64,000 bases of DNA from Fasciola hepatica (taxonomy: Eukaryota; Platyhelminthes; Trematoda; Plagiorchiida; Fasciolidae). Within the stretch, counting starts at the first letter, position 1. Every line of letters begins with the position of its first letter. Below are positions 53,471-64,000 of this stretch, piece by piece. The stretch is taken from the NCBI GenBank assembly GCA_948099385.1, contig CANUEZ040000031.1, positions 3,527,001 through 3,591,000 of the forward strand, written 5' to 3'. The position numbers and the translations under genes were made by a program. Under the pieces are notes generated by a model. That model had not been told where the DNA came from and made no database searches. It saw only the letters and a list, made by a program, of their open reading frames with translations.

Positions 53471-56400
53471 GTATATTTCTGGACCGTGGTCGAGAAGCAC
53501 GCATGTTAACATGATCAGAGTTTACAATATCACTGAATGAGATGGAAAATTCACAAATTTTGAAGGGGGGCTCGCACATCACAATAACAATGGAATAAGG
53601 CTGAAGAGAGTTTAAATGAATCAAAGTGACCGGAGGATACAAGATGAATACGAATTGATTTCGAATCAACTACGGCAATAGTAATGAATCGGTTGGATGT
53701 AGAAATGTTCAGACGGACTTTGTCTTAGGATGCAGGAAATACAATATTCGCAAGAGTTATGCAAGAAAATGGTCGGTAATGCATATTCATGTTCACTTAA
53801 AAAGGTAATTGGCGTTGATACAAAGGAGGCAGGGAAGAATTTCGTGAAGGTTCGCAGAGGAATACTGATTTTCATATATTTGCGGATATGAAAAGTAATA
53901 TTACCACCCGAAAAGGTGGCAAAATTTCCATGAGAAGTATTGTGTGTCATCTGATGTCGGCAGTTTGCAAGGGTGAAAATGTCTGCAATAGACCATGTTA
54001 TGATGGTAAATTCGCGAATACATCATTCTGTTGAATTTCTTGTGGTTTTTCTGTGTTCGTGTTGGGCTTTTTGGGCAAGGGTTGGCTGCGGTTTTCGTTC
54101 GCTGTTTCATCATGGGAAGGAGGCGGGCGTCGCCGAATCTGGACCGATCACTATTTAATCAGGAGTCCTCGCACGGTGGCTTCGACATCGGGAAGGTCTT
54201 GTATTGATAATTCCTCAGTAAGCCTCAGAGGGGCATATGCAGCTATACCAGGACTTCTTGTAGGCGAAACCCAATGGCTAGATCGTATTCGCGGTAGCCA
54301 GCCTTTGGTGCGGTTGTAGACGGGCAGAGAATAAGATAAGCTGTCTGCACGATATATTACAGCCAGGTAATGTGATGACCGGGTGTTTCTGAAATTGAAA
54401 AGGGGAGGAACGTAGTCTGGGAGATGTTCCAGCTGAGGGTTAGCGTGAGCAAAATAACAGATAAGAGCACGGAGGTTGGAAATGCGGCACAATGGTCTAG
54501 GTGAAATGAGGGGTCGTTGGTATTATGATCCGGTGTTCGTGAGGGCTAACTGGGTTTACACTAACAGGCAAAAGTTATTGATTACCGATTCGGCCGTGCA
54601 CCGGGAAGTATTATCTTTAGGGGTTATTAAACCGTGGAGATGCATTTGGACTAGGGTCTGAGGGCTACGTGAGAAGGCAGCTGGGCAACACGAGGAACCT
54701 TGAATGGCAGGTTTGCGTACTAGGTCTAAGGGGTGTGTGACAAATCCCACAGTGTTGTTTTACAGGTCACAAGGAAGTAGCTGGGACACACTAAGAATCC
54801 AAATGGCAAGTTTTTATGATAGATCCAGAGGATGTATGGCAAATCATATCTTGGGGTATCTACAGGTCTAATACTGCAGGTTGCTGTTAGGTAAGGCTGT
54901 AAACTGGGGAGTGGGCTGGATTATAACACAAGAGAAACACCGCTTTCTTACGGAAAGGCGGAAAAAAAGAGAGGTGGGCGGAAAATGCGGGCGCTTTCCT
55001 CTACGTTCTTACATGTGTGTTTATATGTACAATAATATCTACATGGATATAATTAGCACTTTGATGAGACGTGTCTGTCGTCTGATGTATCGACTGGTTG
55101 TCCGGAGCCACGGTGGTTTTGTAGCTGACGCCACCAAACATACCAGGCTTTCATGGGAGGGTACGAGGTGGATGAAAATTAGAGCGGGGGTGGGTAAGCA
55201 TATGTGGAGGGACCAGTTCGCTATCACTCCCGAGTCAGTCTCGTGCGTAGGAACCAAAAGCATATCAGGCGGACAAGGGCGGTGTGAGGTTTTCCTTTTC
55301 GCAGGGTCAGGTGTGAGCTGATGGGAGACACCCATGATTGAAGCTTGCCCATTTCCTTCACAGCTCGATATTACTGGTATATATAGATCAAATCGATCCA
55401 CTAGACCTTTTTTTTCTTCACTTTTTTTTCTTACAGAGGGGTGGTTGAGCCCATATAGGAACTTTCCATAGCCCCTCCGCCCAACTGTAATTTTCCGCGT
55501 ATGTCATTTTTTGCAACTGCCGTGGGTGGTCTGATTCCCCCACATCCGGACGCAGCTATGGGGAAGGTGCCGTTGACATCAGGGGCTTTGCTTGCATGGG
55601 CTGAGAAAATACGGAGTGGAGCTAAGCAAACACATGAAGTAGGACAACGAGTGTTGTAATGTACGCGCCTGCATATGTTTTATTCTCGTACGGCGCCAGG
55701 CGGTGGCTTAAACTGCAAAAGGCCGTTCTGGTGTGGTTGAGTTAGGCTGCGTCAGTAGATGTTATTGCATACATGGAGAGAGGATAGCAGTCTAAGTTAA
55801 GTGATGGATTCACAAATCTTGGCGAAACAGACAAGCGTTCATGTCGGGAAATATTAAAGGAGGAAATTGAGGCCAACAGGTGGCTCTGGGAAGGTGGACG
55901 TTTAGGATGAAAGATTTACTACCGGGATGACTGAGGAAAGCAAATTACGGCCAGGCAAGGAAGCTGAGAGGAGCGGAAGCCAGAATAAATAAGAAAAGAG
56001 TCGAAGGATCAAGGAGCGAAGTAGTGGGTGGTGGGACTCAATGTACTAGGATCCAGCACCACTTAACCATTTGTTGCTAGGGGAAAATATCAATGGCTAA
56101 AAACCTTCACTAGAGGGAATTTGTTTTACATGGCTGCCCTAGTACTATACAGTGAGGGAGGCAGTAATTGTTTAGACATAGTTGTGAAAACCGACTAGTG
56201 AATCAGATAAGGCAGGGTTGTATGGGTGTTAGATGACAGTAGGTGAACGTGGGTGAGTGGCAAGAACCGGCAGGCATCTAGCGAGTTATAGTTTTAAACG
56301 ACAAAACTGTCCTTCTGCAATGTGGGTTATGTGTGGTATACTTAGAAAAGTGGTAATAAAAGGTAAGCCTAGAGTCTGTCGTTAGGCAGGAAATTGTAGG

Positions 56401-56503
56401 TTTTGGATATGGTGCCATGATCCGAGTAGCAGAACCCGTTTTCGAAGGCCAGCTCGACGAATGGCAGAGAGCGGGAGGGGAGACGGAAGCTAGGGTTCTA
56501 AAG
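53470..56503 (-). mobile_element. LINE-D 3' UTR
   Basis: About 3.0 kb between the ORF2 stop and the tail. The last 120 bases (53470-53590) share with LINE-A the tttgtgaatttt..atctcattcagtg context, the gatcatg box and the hairpin. The rest shows no clear similarity to other UTRs here. Frames such as 54881-55321 (plus) or 54151-54492 (minus) have no recognisable domain. Confidence 0.65.
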
Positions 56504-57157
56504 TTAGATGCCTTCTTCATAGGCTCGATCCTCAGATACGCTGGCGTTAGTCAAAGATAACATATGGCTAACGTTAAGTTGTGATTTGAGGGACTGGCTG
56601 AACTGGGTTATTGACGCACATTTGCGAATAGCCAGGGGTAGCTTGTTCCAAAGCTTTGAATATATAATGAGGAAGAAGTTGGATCTTATTGCCAGCCTGG
56701 ACTGTGGGATGGTCGGAATGAAGTCTCGGTGGAGCAGGGGGTAAGACGAGGGTAGCGAAAACTGTATAGAGTTGGTAGAAGTGAACGCAGAACGATGAAT
56801 AAGTCTATATAGAAAACACAGGTTAGGCCTGACATGTGTAAGCCATACGGGGTCAAGTTTTAGTAGAGTGCATCGCTCTTTATAGCCCAGTGGAGGAGAA
56901 TATCCTATAAGCGTCTTGGTGAAGGTGCGCCGGGCTTTCTCCAGGCGTACTCTATCCGATTTAGACATTCCAGAGAAGATTATAGGGCAATATTCGAGGT
57001 GGGGTCTGGCATGGGATTGGTATGAAGGGAGAATACTATGTTTCATTTTAAATGATCTGAGAACTAGGCCTATTATCTGTCTGGCCCTGGCCGTCTGAGA
57101 TGAGACATGTTCCGAGAATAGTAGATTGTTAGTGTATCGAAGCCCAAGATCCATCAC
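56504..57157 (-). pseudogene. LINE-D reverse transcriptase, C-terminal part
   Basis: A 217-codon frame from LGLRYTNNLLFSEHV through ARARQIIGLVLRSF, the ARPHLEYCPIIFSGM motif, LERARRTFTK-type helix, GYKERCTLLKLDPVW and SKLWNKLPLAIRK to a DRAYEEG end. It is the best-preserved C-terminal part after LINE-A2. The stop at 56504 is the natural end of ORF2. It is separated by a frame change from the catalytic part. Confidence 0.85.
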
Positions 57158-58304
57158 TGATGAGCTTGGGGCGATGGGTACTTGGTTCAGTGACAGAGTT
57201 CCGAGAGGGACTTGACATCTGTAGGTTTTGAAGAAGCTTTTGAATGTCGAGAATCACATCTTCCATGAAGTGCTCCATCGATCAAATTTGTCATAATCAT
57301 TATCTATTGCAGACAGCGTTGTGCTCAAATCTTGATGGCTGAACTCATAAACGATTTTGATGTCGTCGGCGAAGAGGAAATGTGTGCCGTGTTGCATAGT
57401 CGAAAAAATTCCTTATTATAGAGTAAGAAAAATAGCGGACCAAGTACACTTCCTTGTATGACTCCACTAGTGACAGGCACCGGTTGCGATAGATGACCTT
57501 TAGCATATACAACCTGGGTTCGGTCCGACAGGTAGGAAGTGATCCATGATAAAAGCGGGTCATGGATACCGTAGACCCGGAGTTTTGTTAACAACCGGGA
57601 GTGAGGAACTCGGTCAAATGCCTTGGTCATATAGAGGTAGATGATAATCATAGATTTTCCGTCGTCAGCTGCCGTGGTCAGTAGGTTGAAGAAATCAAAC
57701 TGGCATGTGGCACAAGAACGTGACTTCAGGAAGCCATGTTGACCGCTGTGAATGAAGTTATGGGAAATGAGATAATCGGACATCCGCTGTTTAACCGAAC
57801 GCTCCATTATCCTGACAGCTAAAGGGGTATGGCTAATAGGACGATAATTTGAAGAGTCAAGCACTGGACCTTTTGTGTGGATAGGAATAATGGTTGAAGC
57901 TTTCCATTGAGATGGAAAAATGCCATGTTAAAGGGATAAGTTATAGAGATTCATGAAGATGGCAGCGACGTCAGTTCCACCAAGATAAAAGAATGCTGGG
58001 GGACGCCTTCATAGCCAGGGCGGGAGGAGGGTCTAACACGCAGCAGTAGGTGGGCCACATCGTTTCAACTGAATTCAATGTCAGAGAGAACTTGCTCGGT
58101 TATGAGGGGTATGGGTGGCGGATTCAAAGTGGCGTCAGTGGTCATGGATTCTGAAAAGAAGGTATTGAGCGCCTCAGCGATTTCGGCTGCAGATTTAATC
58201 TGCGTGTTGTTTTCCAAAATTAAATAGGGTATCCCTGAAGGCTCTCTCTGATTTCTGCTCTTTGGCAGTCGGGACAATCGGTACGATCTGTCAAGGGAAT
58301 TCAA
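57158..58304 (-). pseudogene. LINE-D reverse transcriptase, catalytic part
   Basis: 58304-58065 has the linker (SRLPKSRNQREPSGIPYLI, then EIAEALNTFFSE). About 58060-57870 is damaged. 57864-57400 has NYRPISHTPLAVRIMERSV, SGQHGFLKSRSCATC, MIIIYLYMTKAFDRVPH (Tyr where LINE-A2 has the catalytic Asp of LDMTKAFD) and TSGVIQGSVLGPLFFLLY. FADD survives at 57373-57362 but in another frame after a shift near 57400. The loss of the first catalytic Asp plus frameshifts make it inactive. Confidence 0.85.
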
Positions 58305-58354
58305 GGCCGAAAGCTCCTGCTTTCTGAGCGGTTCATTAGTCTGAAGACTGATGG

Positions 58355-59407
58355 CTAGAGAGAGTGGAGTTGCAGTAGTATGGATAAATCTTTTGTTTTA
58401 TTATAGATCTTCTGCAGTTTTGCATGTTTATTTTGCAGCCTTGTTTGGTAAGAGCTGCGGGCTTGAGAGCGGTTGGTCCCGATTGTGGTGATTGCTGACA
58501 AGCAGTTATGTAGCTTGTGGTAGAGTACGTCACTGGCGAGCTGAGGGTCGTGCTGTAGGAAGTAGTCATCCAAGCTGAGGGATCGAAGCATGGGTTTGAG
58601 GTTCATCCAGTTGATCTTGTGCAGAGGCTGTTTAGATGACCTACATACGGGGTCTATGGGTCCGGCTGTGAATCTGCAAGATACCATTCTATAATCACTG
58701 CCTGGGAAAAGGTTGAGGGCGGCAGTTATCATATCCGATAGGCCAATGGTAAATATCAGGTCAAGTATGCTGTTTTCTCTGGTTGGTGTCATTACGTATT
58801 GGACCCTGCGTCTTGCGCGTATGGTCGAAACGAAGCTCGTGAAGTATTGAGGTGACGACATGGTGTCCCAGCAGATATTTGGTGCATTGAAATCGCCAGC
58901 AACAAGTTTTGACGAAGAGGGTAATAGTGCAAAGTGGTAAAAGGCGTTGACTATGTGGGCGAGGTTCGTGATGTTTGAATTAGGTGGTCGATAAACGCAG
59001 CCCATGTGGAGTGGAGAGTTGGCCAGAAGAACCGTTACCCATATTGAGTCCCGAATTGCCTCCAGTGTTGGATCAGAGAGAGGAATGGTAGGCAAGCTGT
59101 TTTTAAAGTGGATTAGACAGCCTCCTCCACGACGACAACGATTTTTCGTGAAGGTTTGATAAACAGCAATAGAAATTTGGTCCAATGGGACAGAATCATT
59201 TAGCCAGGTCTCGGTTATGACAATGATGTCTAAGTCGGAAGATAGTGCTATATTATGGACAGTGTGCGTTTTATTCAGTAGTGAGCGAGCGTCAATAAGG
59301 AGCAAGGTAAGTGCAATTGTATCGCCATGGAGTGGAGTAGGAACAACCATCGGCGGGTGTTGGTGGCTAAAACTATCGAGGTAGTAAACATCATTAATTG
59401 AACTCAT
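58355..59407 (-). pseudogene. LINE-D endonuclease
   Basis: A 350-codon frame with a nearly full APE-type endonuclease: LLLIDARSLLNK (Asp-Ala where LINE-A2 has Asn-Val), DIIVITETWLND, RCRRGGGCLIHFK, GCVYRPPNSN, VAGDFNAPNICWDTM, TPTRENSILDLIFT and GSDYRMVSC (Tyr replaces the catalytic His of GSDH). The changes at the first and last motifs suggest lost nuclease activity even though the frame is long. It ends at 58355; the linker to the reverse transcriptase follows in another frame. Confidence 0.85.
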
Positions 59408-59442
59408 AACATCAGGATTGCCAAGTATAGAAGTGATGGAGT

Positions 59443-59793
59443 CTAAACAGTGGTTAAAAGTGGGGAGCCGGCTATGTCAAGAAGGGGTGAGGCTCGGTCG
59501 GGGGGTGCGGTTAAGGAAGAATAGGTCGTTTGCGGAGGTGGGATTTCCGGGGTGGTTGAAGTAGCCAGGTGGGGGTTGGATGCTGAGGTAATGGGTAACG
59601 GCAAGTGGGATAGTAGAAAGTAGGGGTGACTGGGTTCAACGGGATACGCAGGGAGTGGGTAGTTATTGCTCGACCAGAACCGACGAAATAATTGTAGTTG
59701 GTTGGGCTGTCCCATTCTGTGATCAGGAAAAAGCGTGGGGCTTGAAAATTGAGGCTGTTGCTTAAAATTCAACTGGGGGTTTGCAGATTGCAT
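59443..59793 (-). pseudogene. LINE-D ORF1 C-terminal fragment
   Basis: A 116-codon Pro/Ser/Leu-rich frame resembling in composition the C-terminal region of LINE-A2 ORF1 (Pro-rich with YPLP and HLPLP patches). It lies immediately upstream of the endonuclease, as ORF1 does in LINE-A2. Its beginning coincides with the element's truncated edge near 59800; the RNA-binding part is absent. Confidence 0.6.
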
Positions 59794-59802
59794 GGCACCG
59801 AG

Positions 59803-61578
59803 TTATACAAAATTTTATCCAAAAAAAGACCATCATCTAAATATTCGTTTTCCACCTGCCAACAATTCCACGAAACACGAAGTAGTCCTCCTTCCAGCGC
59901 TTCATCTGCGTGACACCAGCTCTGTGTTCCATCGTATCCCTCCGTTGCATCTTCTCTCATTCAACCGTTTGCATTTCATGACAGTTGCATTGGCAATGAG
60001 GCATCAACAATCCATGACATAGATAGTTCGACTGCCTCCTCAGCTTTCCAAGCCAGACCTCAGCATATCCAGCTATGCAATCACCTGTACTTCCTGAGAG
60101 CTGTTCAAATGAATTATTTTTATACGACCGTATCAGCCTACTATATGTCCACCTCCCACATCTACTTTGTTACCAACTTCGGATGCTCCCATGCTTTTCA
60201 CCAATGAACCCAGACAAATCCATAATTGTATCACTTTTCTCTCATTTACAAACCACTGCTGCTATTCCACTAAGATATCATGGTCGGCCACCTGCACCAC
60301 AATCCATAGAGTGCTTTTTCTACATCTTTAGCCGAAAATCAACTACCTATAATTTTGGCTGCCGGTAATCTGTTTGACTCCCCCACAAGTCTCAGGTTGG
60401 ACCTTCCTCAACGTACTCAGTAACACAATTATCTGCGCCTTTTGAAGGTTCCAGTGATGTACTACTTCCAGTTGGTCCCGTCGGGTATCAAACATATATA
60501 CCAATATTATGCCCACCTCGTTGTAAGTTTGTATTCCTCATATGTCAGTCTTGGAGCCGCCTCCGATAAACCAGCAGTTGAACACCATTTCACCCACCCA
60601 TTACCTATTGCCATTCTTCCATCAGTCCTCCACGACTGGGCACCTATGCCAAAGACCACTGCGGAAGCAATTTCTCTAAACCTTCGCTGGAAATGAACTA
60701 TACGTATGCCAAGCCACTGACCTTTCGGTTGTTTCCCAAATGCCACATGTCAGACTCTCACCGGCATATCCCGTTAGGCTAACGTCTACATGTTTTGACA
60801 GTATCATTTATGCACCACCCTCATACAACCTCATAAGATCATGGAATATCAACTCCTCCATCCACCCTGTTGTCAAATTGCGTTCACTAATTAACCTGAA
60901 ACGAACCCTTTACTTGAAACGTGTTCCACTCACCTGTCAACTTTCGTCACTCCGTTCCACCAAAATTTCCAGGCTCGGGCATCTACATACGCCTCTTTAT
61001 GAGGGCGTCCTCTACAATCTCTTAATGAATGGTAAGTACTAATTCAGTGGTAAAACGGACTCTGTTTTACTTACGCAAATCCCCTCCGCAGAGGACACCA
61101 CAAATCTTTCGGTGTTATCTATCTGCCATTTTCCGGGTCATTTGGGCTATCGGTTCAAGTGCACGTCCGTCGTCACCAAAAACTCTTCAATCCTTCGTTG
61201 CTGCTTTTTCGAAGGTTTTCTTTGTCAGTTTAGTCACCCCTGCGATTTTACACCGATGCTACCCGAAATACCGCGAGTTTTACTTCATCCCTGCTTTACT
61301 TCATCCCCGCTTTACTTCATCCCCGCTTTACTTCATTACGTATCGCGACCGCGGAGCCCATCTCACTCGCCACTGGGCGGTGCGTCCTTCTGACCTCCAA
61401 ACTCAAATGTGCCGGGCATTCAATCATGCAGCCAACAAAACCTATACACTTTTGTGCTGCATTTACCAAAATGAATATCTAAGGCACCCTTCTGCGACCT
61501 CACTTGTACCATGTGATCATGCAGTCTGGCAAGCTTCGGGTGCCCCCGAAATAAACCATCATAACTTATATTATTATC
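59803..61578 (+). mobile_element. 5'-truncated LINE 3' UTR with tail
   Basis: Homologue of 11320-13058. 59831-61058 is about 99% identical to 11345-12572 with no indel (constant offset 48486); flanking parts are about 80% identical. It ends with the hairpin ttcgggtgcccccgaa (61535-61550), ataaacc and an ATT-like tail to 61578. There is a near-perfect triplication of a cttcatccccgctttac unit at about 61290-61335 that is not in the other copy. No protein is encoded; ORF 61029-61691 is a chance frame. Confidence 0.75.
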
Positions 61579-63112
61579 TGTGGATCGTTCAGAAGCCTCA
61601 CTTTGCTAGTACTGCAAATGGTGTCCCACCTACATGGGAACTGGTTTTTGTTGAAGGTAGATCCGATCGAATATTCACAGGCTTTTTTTGACTCTACCTC
61701 GCCCTGCATTTTCTGTCTCATATAAATGGCCTTGGTGTTCTGAACTTCACGGAAAGGGCGAGTGTTAGCGCGGCACTTCTGCAATCATTCCTGGCCGCGA
61801 TGGTCTCCCTGCACAGAGTTGACCACCATCAAGAGGACATGAATATCTGAAAGTAGGAGACTGGCGTTAAAAGAATGAGAAAAAATACACCACTGTTGGG
61901 TATGATCTTAGAACGATAGCACCATCGAGTAAGAGCATAAACGAACTAAAGTTAACTCTTCTCGGCACGAGACCAGTTTACTTCAAAACATCACCACCGA
62001 CACCACAATAGTTTCTTTTACTTTGAGGCTCCCCGGAAACTATTCAGTATAGAATAAACACTAAATCAGAAGCATAGCGTTATGCTAACAGCGTACCAGC
62101 CCCATTCACCCACATACTGTTCTTTCAAAGTTATCTTACAGCCTCGGTGCCAGACTGCGTTTTGCGTAAGCAAACGGTATTGAGGGTTATTATTTTTAAC
62201 CATTCTAAACCGTGAGGCCTTGGGTCTTTTATTAGTATCCAAGCACTGCCGCGCCAACGTGTAAACCATAAATTCTTTGGAATGCATACACAGTTGCCCA
62301 GCTGGTGTACGCAAAGTCGTTAGTCTGTAGCAGCATAGCGCAAATCACCTGCGGGCATATTTTACCCAGAATGTGGAGTAAGTGCCACCGACTGCTCAAA
62401 TGAAACTTCATCCATGACCCATTTAAATGCACCTAACCAGTTCCTTGTTATTTTCATCATATATTATCATAACTCATAGCTGGAACCACATCCAGAGTGC
62501 AATCCCCATTTGTTTCAGGTTCGTCGTCTCCCATCAGCTCAGTAGCCACACTGGATAACCAAGGATGCCATTTTGACTTGTACCGACAGGGATCCAAGTG
62601 GAGCCTTCAGAGCAACTGCGGCCGAAATCAAGCCGCCCGACAGCAAATACTCCCAATTGCTTACCAGATCTTCCAGCGTTTTCTAACGCTAAGCTTGTCC
62701 TGCCGATATCACCACTGCGGCCAACACAAATTCCAATTTTCGCGCATCCTGCTAATATACCGTTCAGTACCAGTCATTAGTTTAATCCGTCATATTTCGC
62801 CACACCCGGGTGATTGACCGACACATACTTTATTTTACCAGATGAAACATACTCATACTTTGTTGTACATTACCAGAAATGAGGCTGAATGACACTGAAG
62901 CCAAATGCGTCAAAGTATACATATAAATACATATCTGTCAGTGAAGCAGCATAATAATGTCCAAGTCCATGCGGAAATTCTACACCTTAGTATCCGCTAC
63001 CAAAGTTTATTTTCCTCTCTAGCAGTAGCCGGCTGGAAATTGACTCTCCACTTCTCGAGTACCCTCCAGTTGCGCTTCTTCGTTTCTGAATGGTATAGGT
63101 CACTGATCCTCG
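61579..63112 (+). mobile_element. LINE-A 3' UTR fragment
   Basis: Matches the 3' UTR of LINE-A1 (about 7050-9120, lacking the extra 7367-7885 segment). 61959-62561 is about 99% identical to 7948-8550; the remainder is about 75-80%. It stops abruptly at 63112, after gtcactgatcct, about 600 bases short of the expected tail. Confidence 0.7.
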
Positions 63113-63708
63113 GTCCTCGGTTCGTGACCCGATTAAGACGGTACGCGGCAGCGCGAAGAAAAACTCCAAACACTGGAGTGGTGTAACTTGTATTAGGGGA
63201 AGCAACAGCTTTCAGAAATTGTACACAAGCGGAGAAAGTGACACCGCCAACTTCGGCAATTGTTCATTTTAACAATTTGTTAGTGCTCTTGTTTGTGTGT
63301 CACATCAGTGGCACTACAGGAAGCTCTCTCTAGAGGACTGGAGCAGAAGGGCTTAGATTTGTGCTTGTTAGGTCGGCTCCGGTGGCGAGAGACGTCTTCC
63401 ACGCCTCTCACCGTGATCAAACCCAACAACGAAGTTAGCTTGAGCCGGTTTTTATGACTCAAACCGGCCAACGTGCGTAGATCGTAAAGTTGCACCCTCC
63501 TTAACAGCGCCTCCAACCTGGGTAGATCCTGCATGCGGCTTTGGAGGGGTCACAGAGTCTTTCGAATCACCTTTGTCGGTATGCCCGAAAGACCCGTTTG
63601 ATAGTTACCATTGTTGCCCTGGTAAATGGGCCAGTACCCGGAGTCAAGTGAGCTCAGCTAGGATCTAATGGGTGTTGTCTTCCGGCCGCACGAAGTCCCG
63701 GAATAGCA
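63113..63708. other. Unassigned segment
   Basis: No similarity to other parts of the window and no recognised domain. It is less AT-rich than its flanks and contains an 84-codon minus-strand frame (63280-63534) with Leu/Arg-rich composition. It could be the end of another repeat family or unique DNA. Confidence 0.35.
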
Positions 63709-64000
63709 TGTGGTTCTGTCCAACTGGACAAGCTGAAGGCCAAAAAACACGGACAAAACAAAATTGATCCGGAAGTTCTACAGTGCTATTTTACCAAAGT
63801 ATGGATGTGAGAACTATGAGGGCTACAGTTATGCAGCCAAACCGACCACCAAACGAGAACTAAGGTTTAAGAATGCTTGAGGACAAGATTGATCATCGAT
63901 ACAAGTTCGTTTTCGTTGAACAGACTGTTTGCTTTCGGAAAAGTGGAATGTGATAAACATACATGGAAATGGGAACTGGACGACAGATCAATGTGTGATA
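63709..64000 (-). repeat. BEL-1-like LTR, cut by the window end
   Basis: From about 63738 it aligns with BEL-1 LTR positions 34235-34345: acaaaattgat, then agttctac, then a gtatg...gttatgc.gccaaa phrase. The probable start is a TG at 63709. Similarity is moderate, so this is an old or related LTR. Its last 75 bases also match the tandem units at 33290 and 33700. The rest lies beyond the window. Confidence 0.55.

Larger units (their letters stand above)
53354..59802 (-). mobile_element. LINE-D, CR1-like retrotransposon
   Basis: Minus-strand LINE with the end of ORF1 (59793-59443), endonuclease (59407-58355), reverse transcriptase (58304-56504), a 3.0 kb 3' UTR and an (ATT)n tail. It entered the second BEL-1 copy at 53353. 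The other edge, near 59802, abuts a plus-strand LINE 3' UTR rather than the rest of BEL-1, so a rearrangement or further insertion followed. It is 5'-truncated within ORF1. Confidence 0.85.

Noticed and set aside
53105..53509. ORF with a long isoleucine run, and its leucine-run antisense
   Set aside because: Produced by translating the (AAT)n LINE tail; only the first part (to 53353) is real BEL-1 relic.
54881..55321. 146-codon ORF in the LINE-D 3' UTR
   Set aside because: Antisense to the element, no domain, and flanked by non-coding UTR sequence.
1..64000. CRISPR arrays, bacterial operons, ribosome binding sites
   Set aside because: No array-like spaced repeats; the element content is that of an animal genome, so bacterial signals are not expected.
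1..64000. tRNA or rRNA genes
   Set aside because: No cloverleaf with A/B boxes or rRNA core sequence was recognised by eye; a tRNAscan and rRNA search would be decisive.

Overview
This 64 kb window is eukaryotic, repeat-saturated DNA. I found no convincing host gene, tRNA, rRNA or CRISPR. Everything I can identify is a retrotransposon or a relic of one. Two groups dominate: CR1-like non-LTR elements (LINEs), with an APE-type endonuclease, a reverse transcriptase and a 3' end finishing in (ATT)n, and BEL/Pao LTR retrotransposons. Dense CR1 and BEL/Pao content with decayed AT-leaning spacers suggests an invertebrate animal, most likely a parasitic flatworm with a large genome. That assignment is inference from element types, not from a marker gene.

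Layout. 1-2.7 kb: a LINE 3' tail, a LINE reverse-transcriptase relic and an inverted LINE 3' UTR. 2.7-9.7 kb: a decayed LINE-A copy split by a minus-strand BEL remnant (BEL-1 type LTR at 4280-4662). 10.2-13.06 kb: the C-terminus plus a 2.7 kb 3' UTR of another LINE. 14.7-21.67 kb: LINE-A2, the best-preserved LINE (ORF1, endonuclease, reverse transcriptase, long 3' UTR, one frameshift). 21.7-23.6 kb: minus-strand LINE relic. 25.6-28.25 kb: LINE-B relic interrupted by a LINE-A 3'-end insertion with a 32 bp target duplication. 29.4-32.7 kb: BEL-3 relic (minus). 34186-38287: BEL-1, a complete and very recent LTR element with exact 5 bp target duplications, whose 865-codon ORF has Gag, protease and RNase H-like parts but no reverse transcriptase or integrase. 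39.4-44.95 kb: LINE-C relic (minus). 45.5-53.36 kb: an older copy of the same RT-less BEL-1 type, split by BEL-2 (46059-53005), a full-length element with 713 bp LTRs and a broken coding region. 53.35-59.8 kb: LINE-D (minus), inserted into that same BEL-1 copy. 59.8-63.1 kb: two LINE 3' UTR fragments. 63.7-64.0 kb: a BEL-1-like LTR cut by the window edge.

How the parts relate. The most interesting system is the BEL-1 family. Two copies, roughly 84% identical where I compared them, both lack the reverse transcriptase, yet one moved recently (LTRs differ at 1 of 359 positions) and keeps its ORF open. This looks like a non-autonomous lineage mobilised in trans by a full-length relative; the remnant at 4280-5800 may be one. 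A second theme is mosaicism: LINE 3' UTR copies that differ by about 20% share abruptly near-identical blocks of 0.2-1.2 kb, as expected from gene conversion or template switching. A third is that the LINE 3' ends share a small hairpin just before (A)ATAAACC(ATT)n. Percent identities are by-eye estimates.
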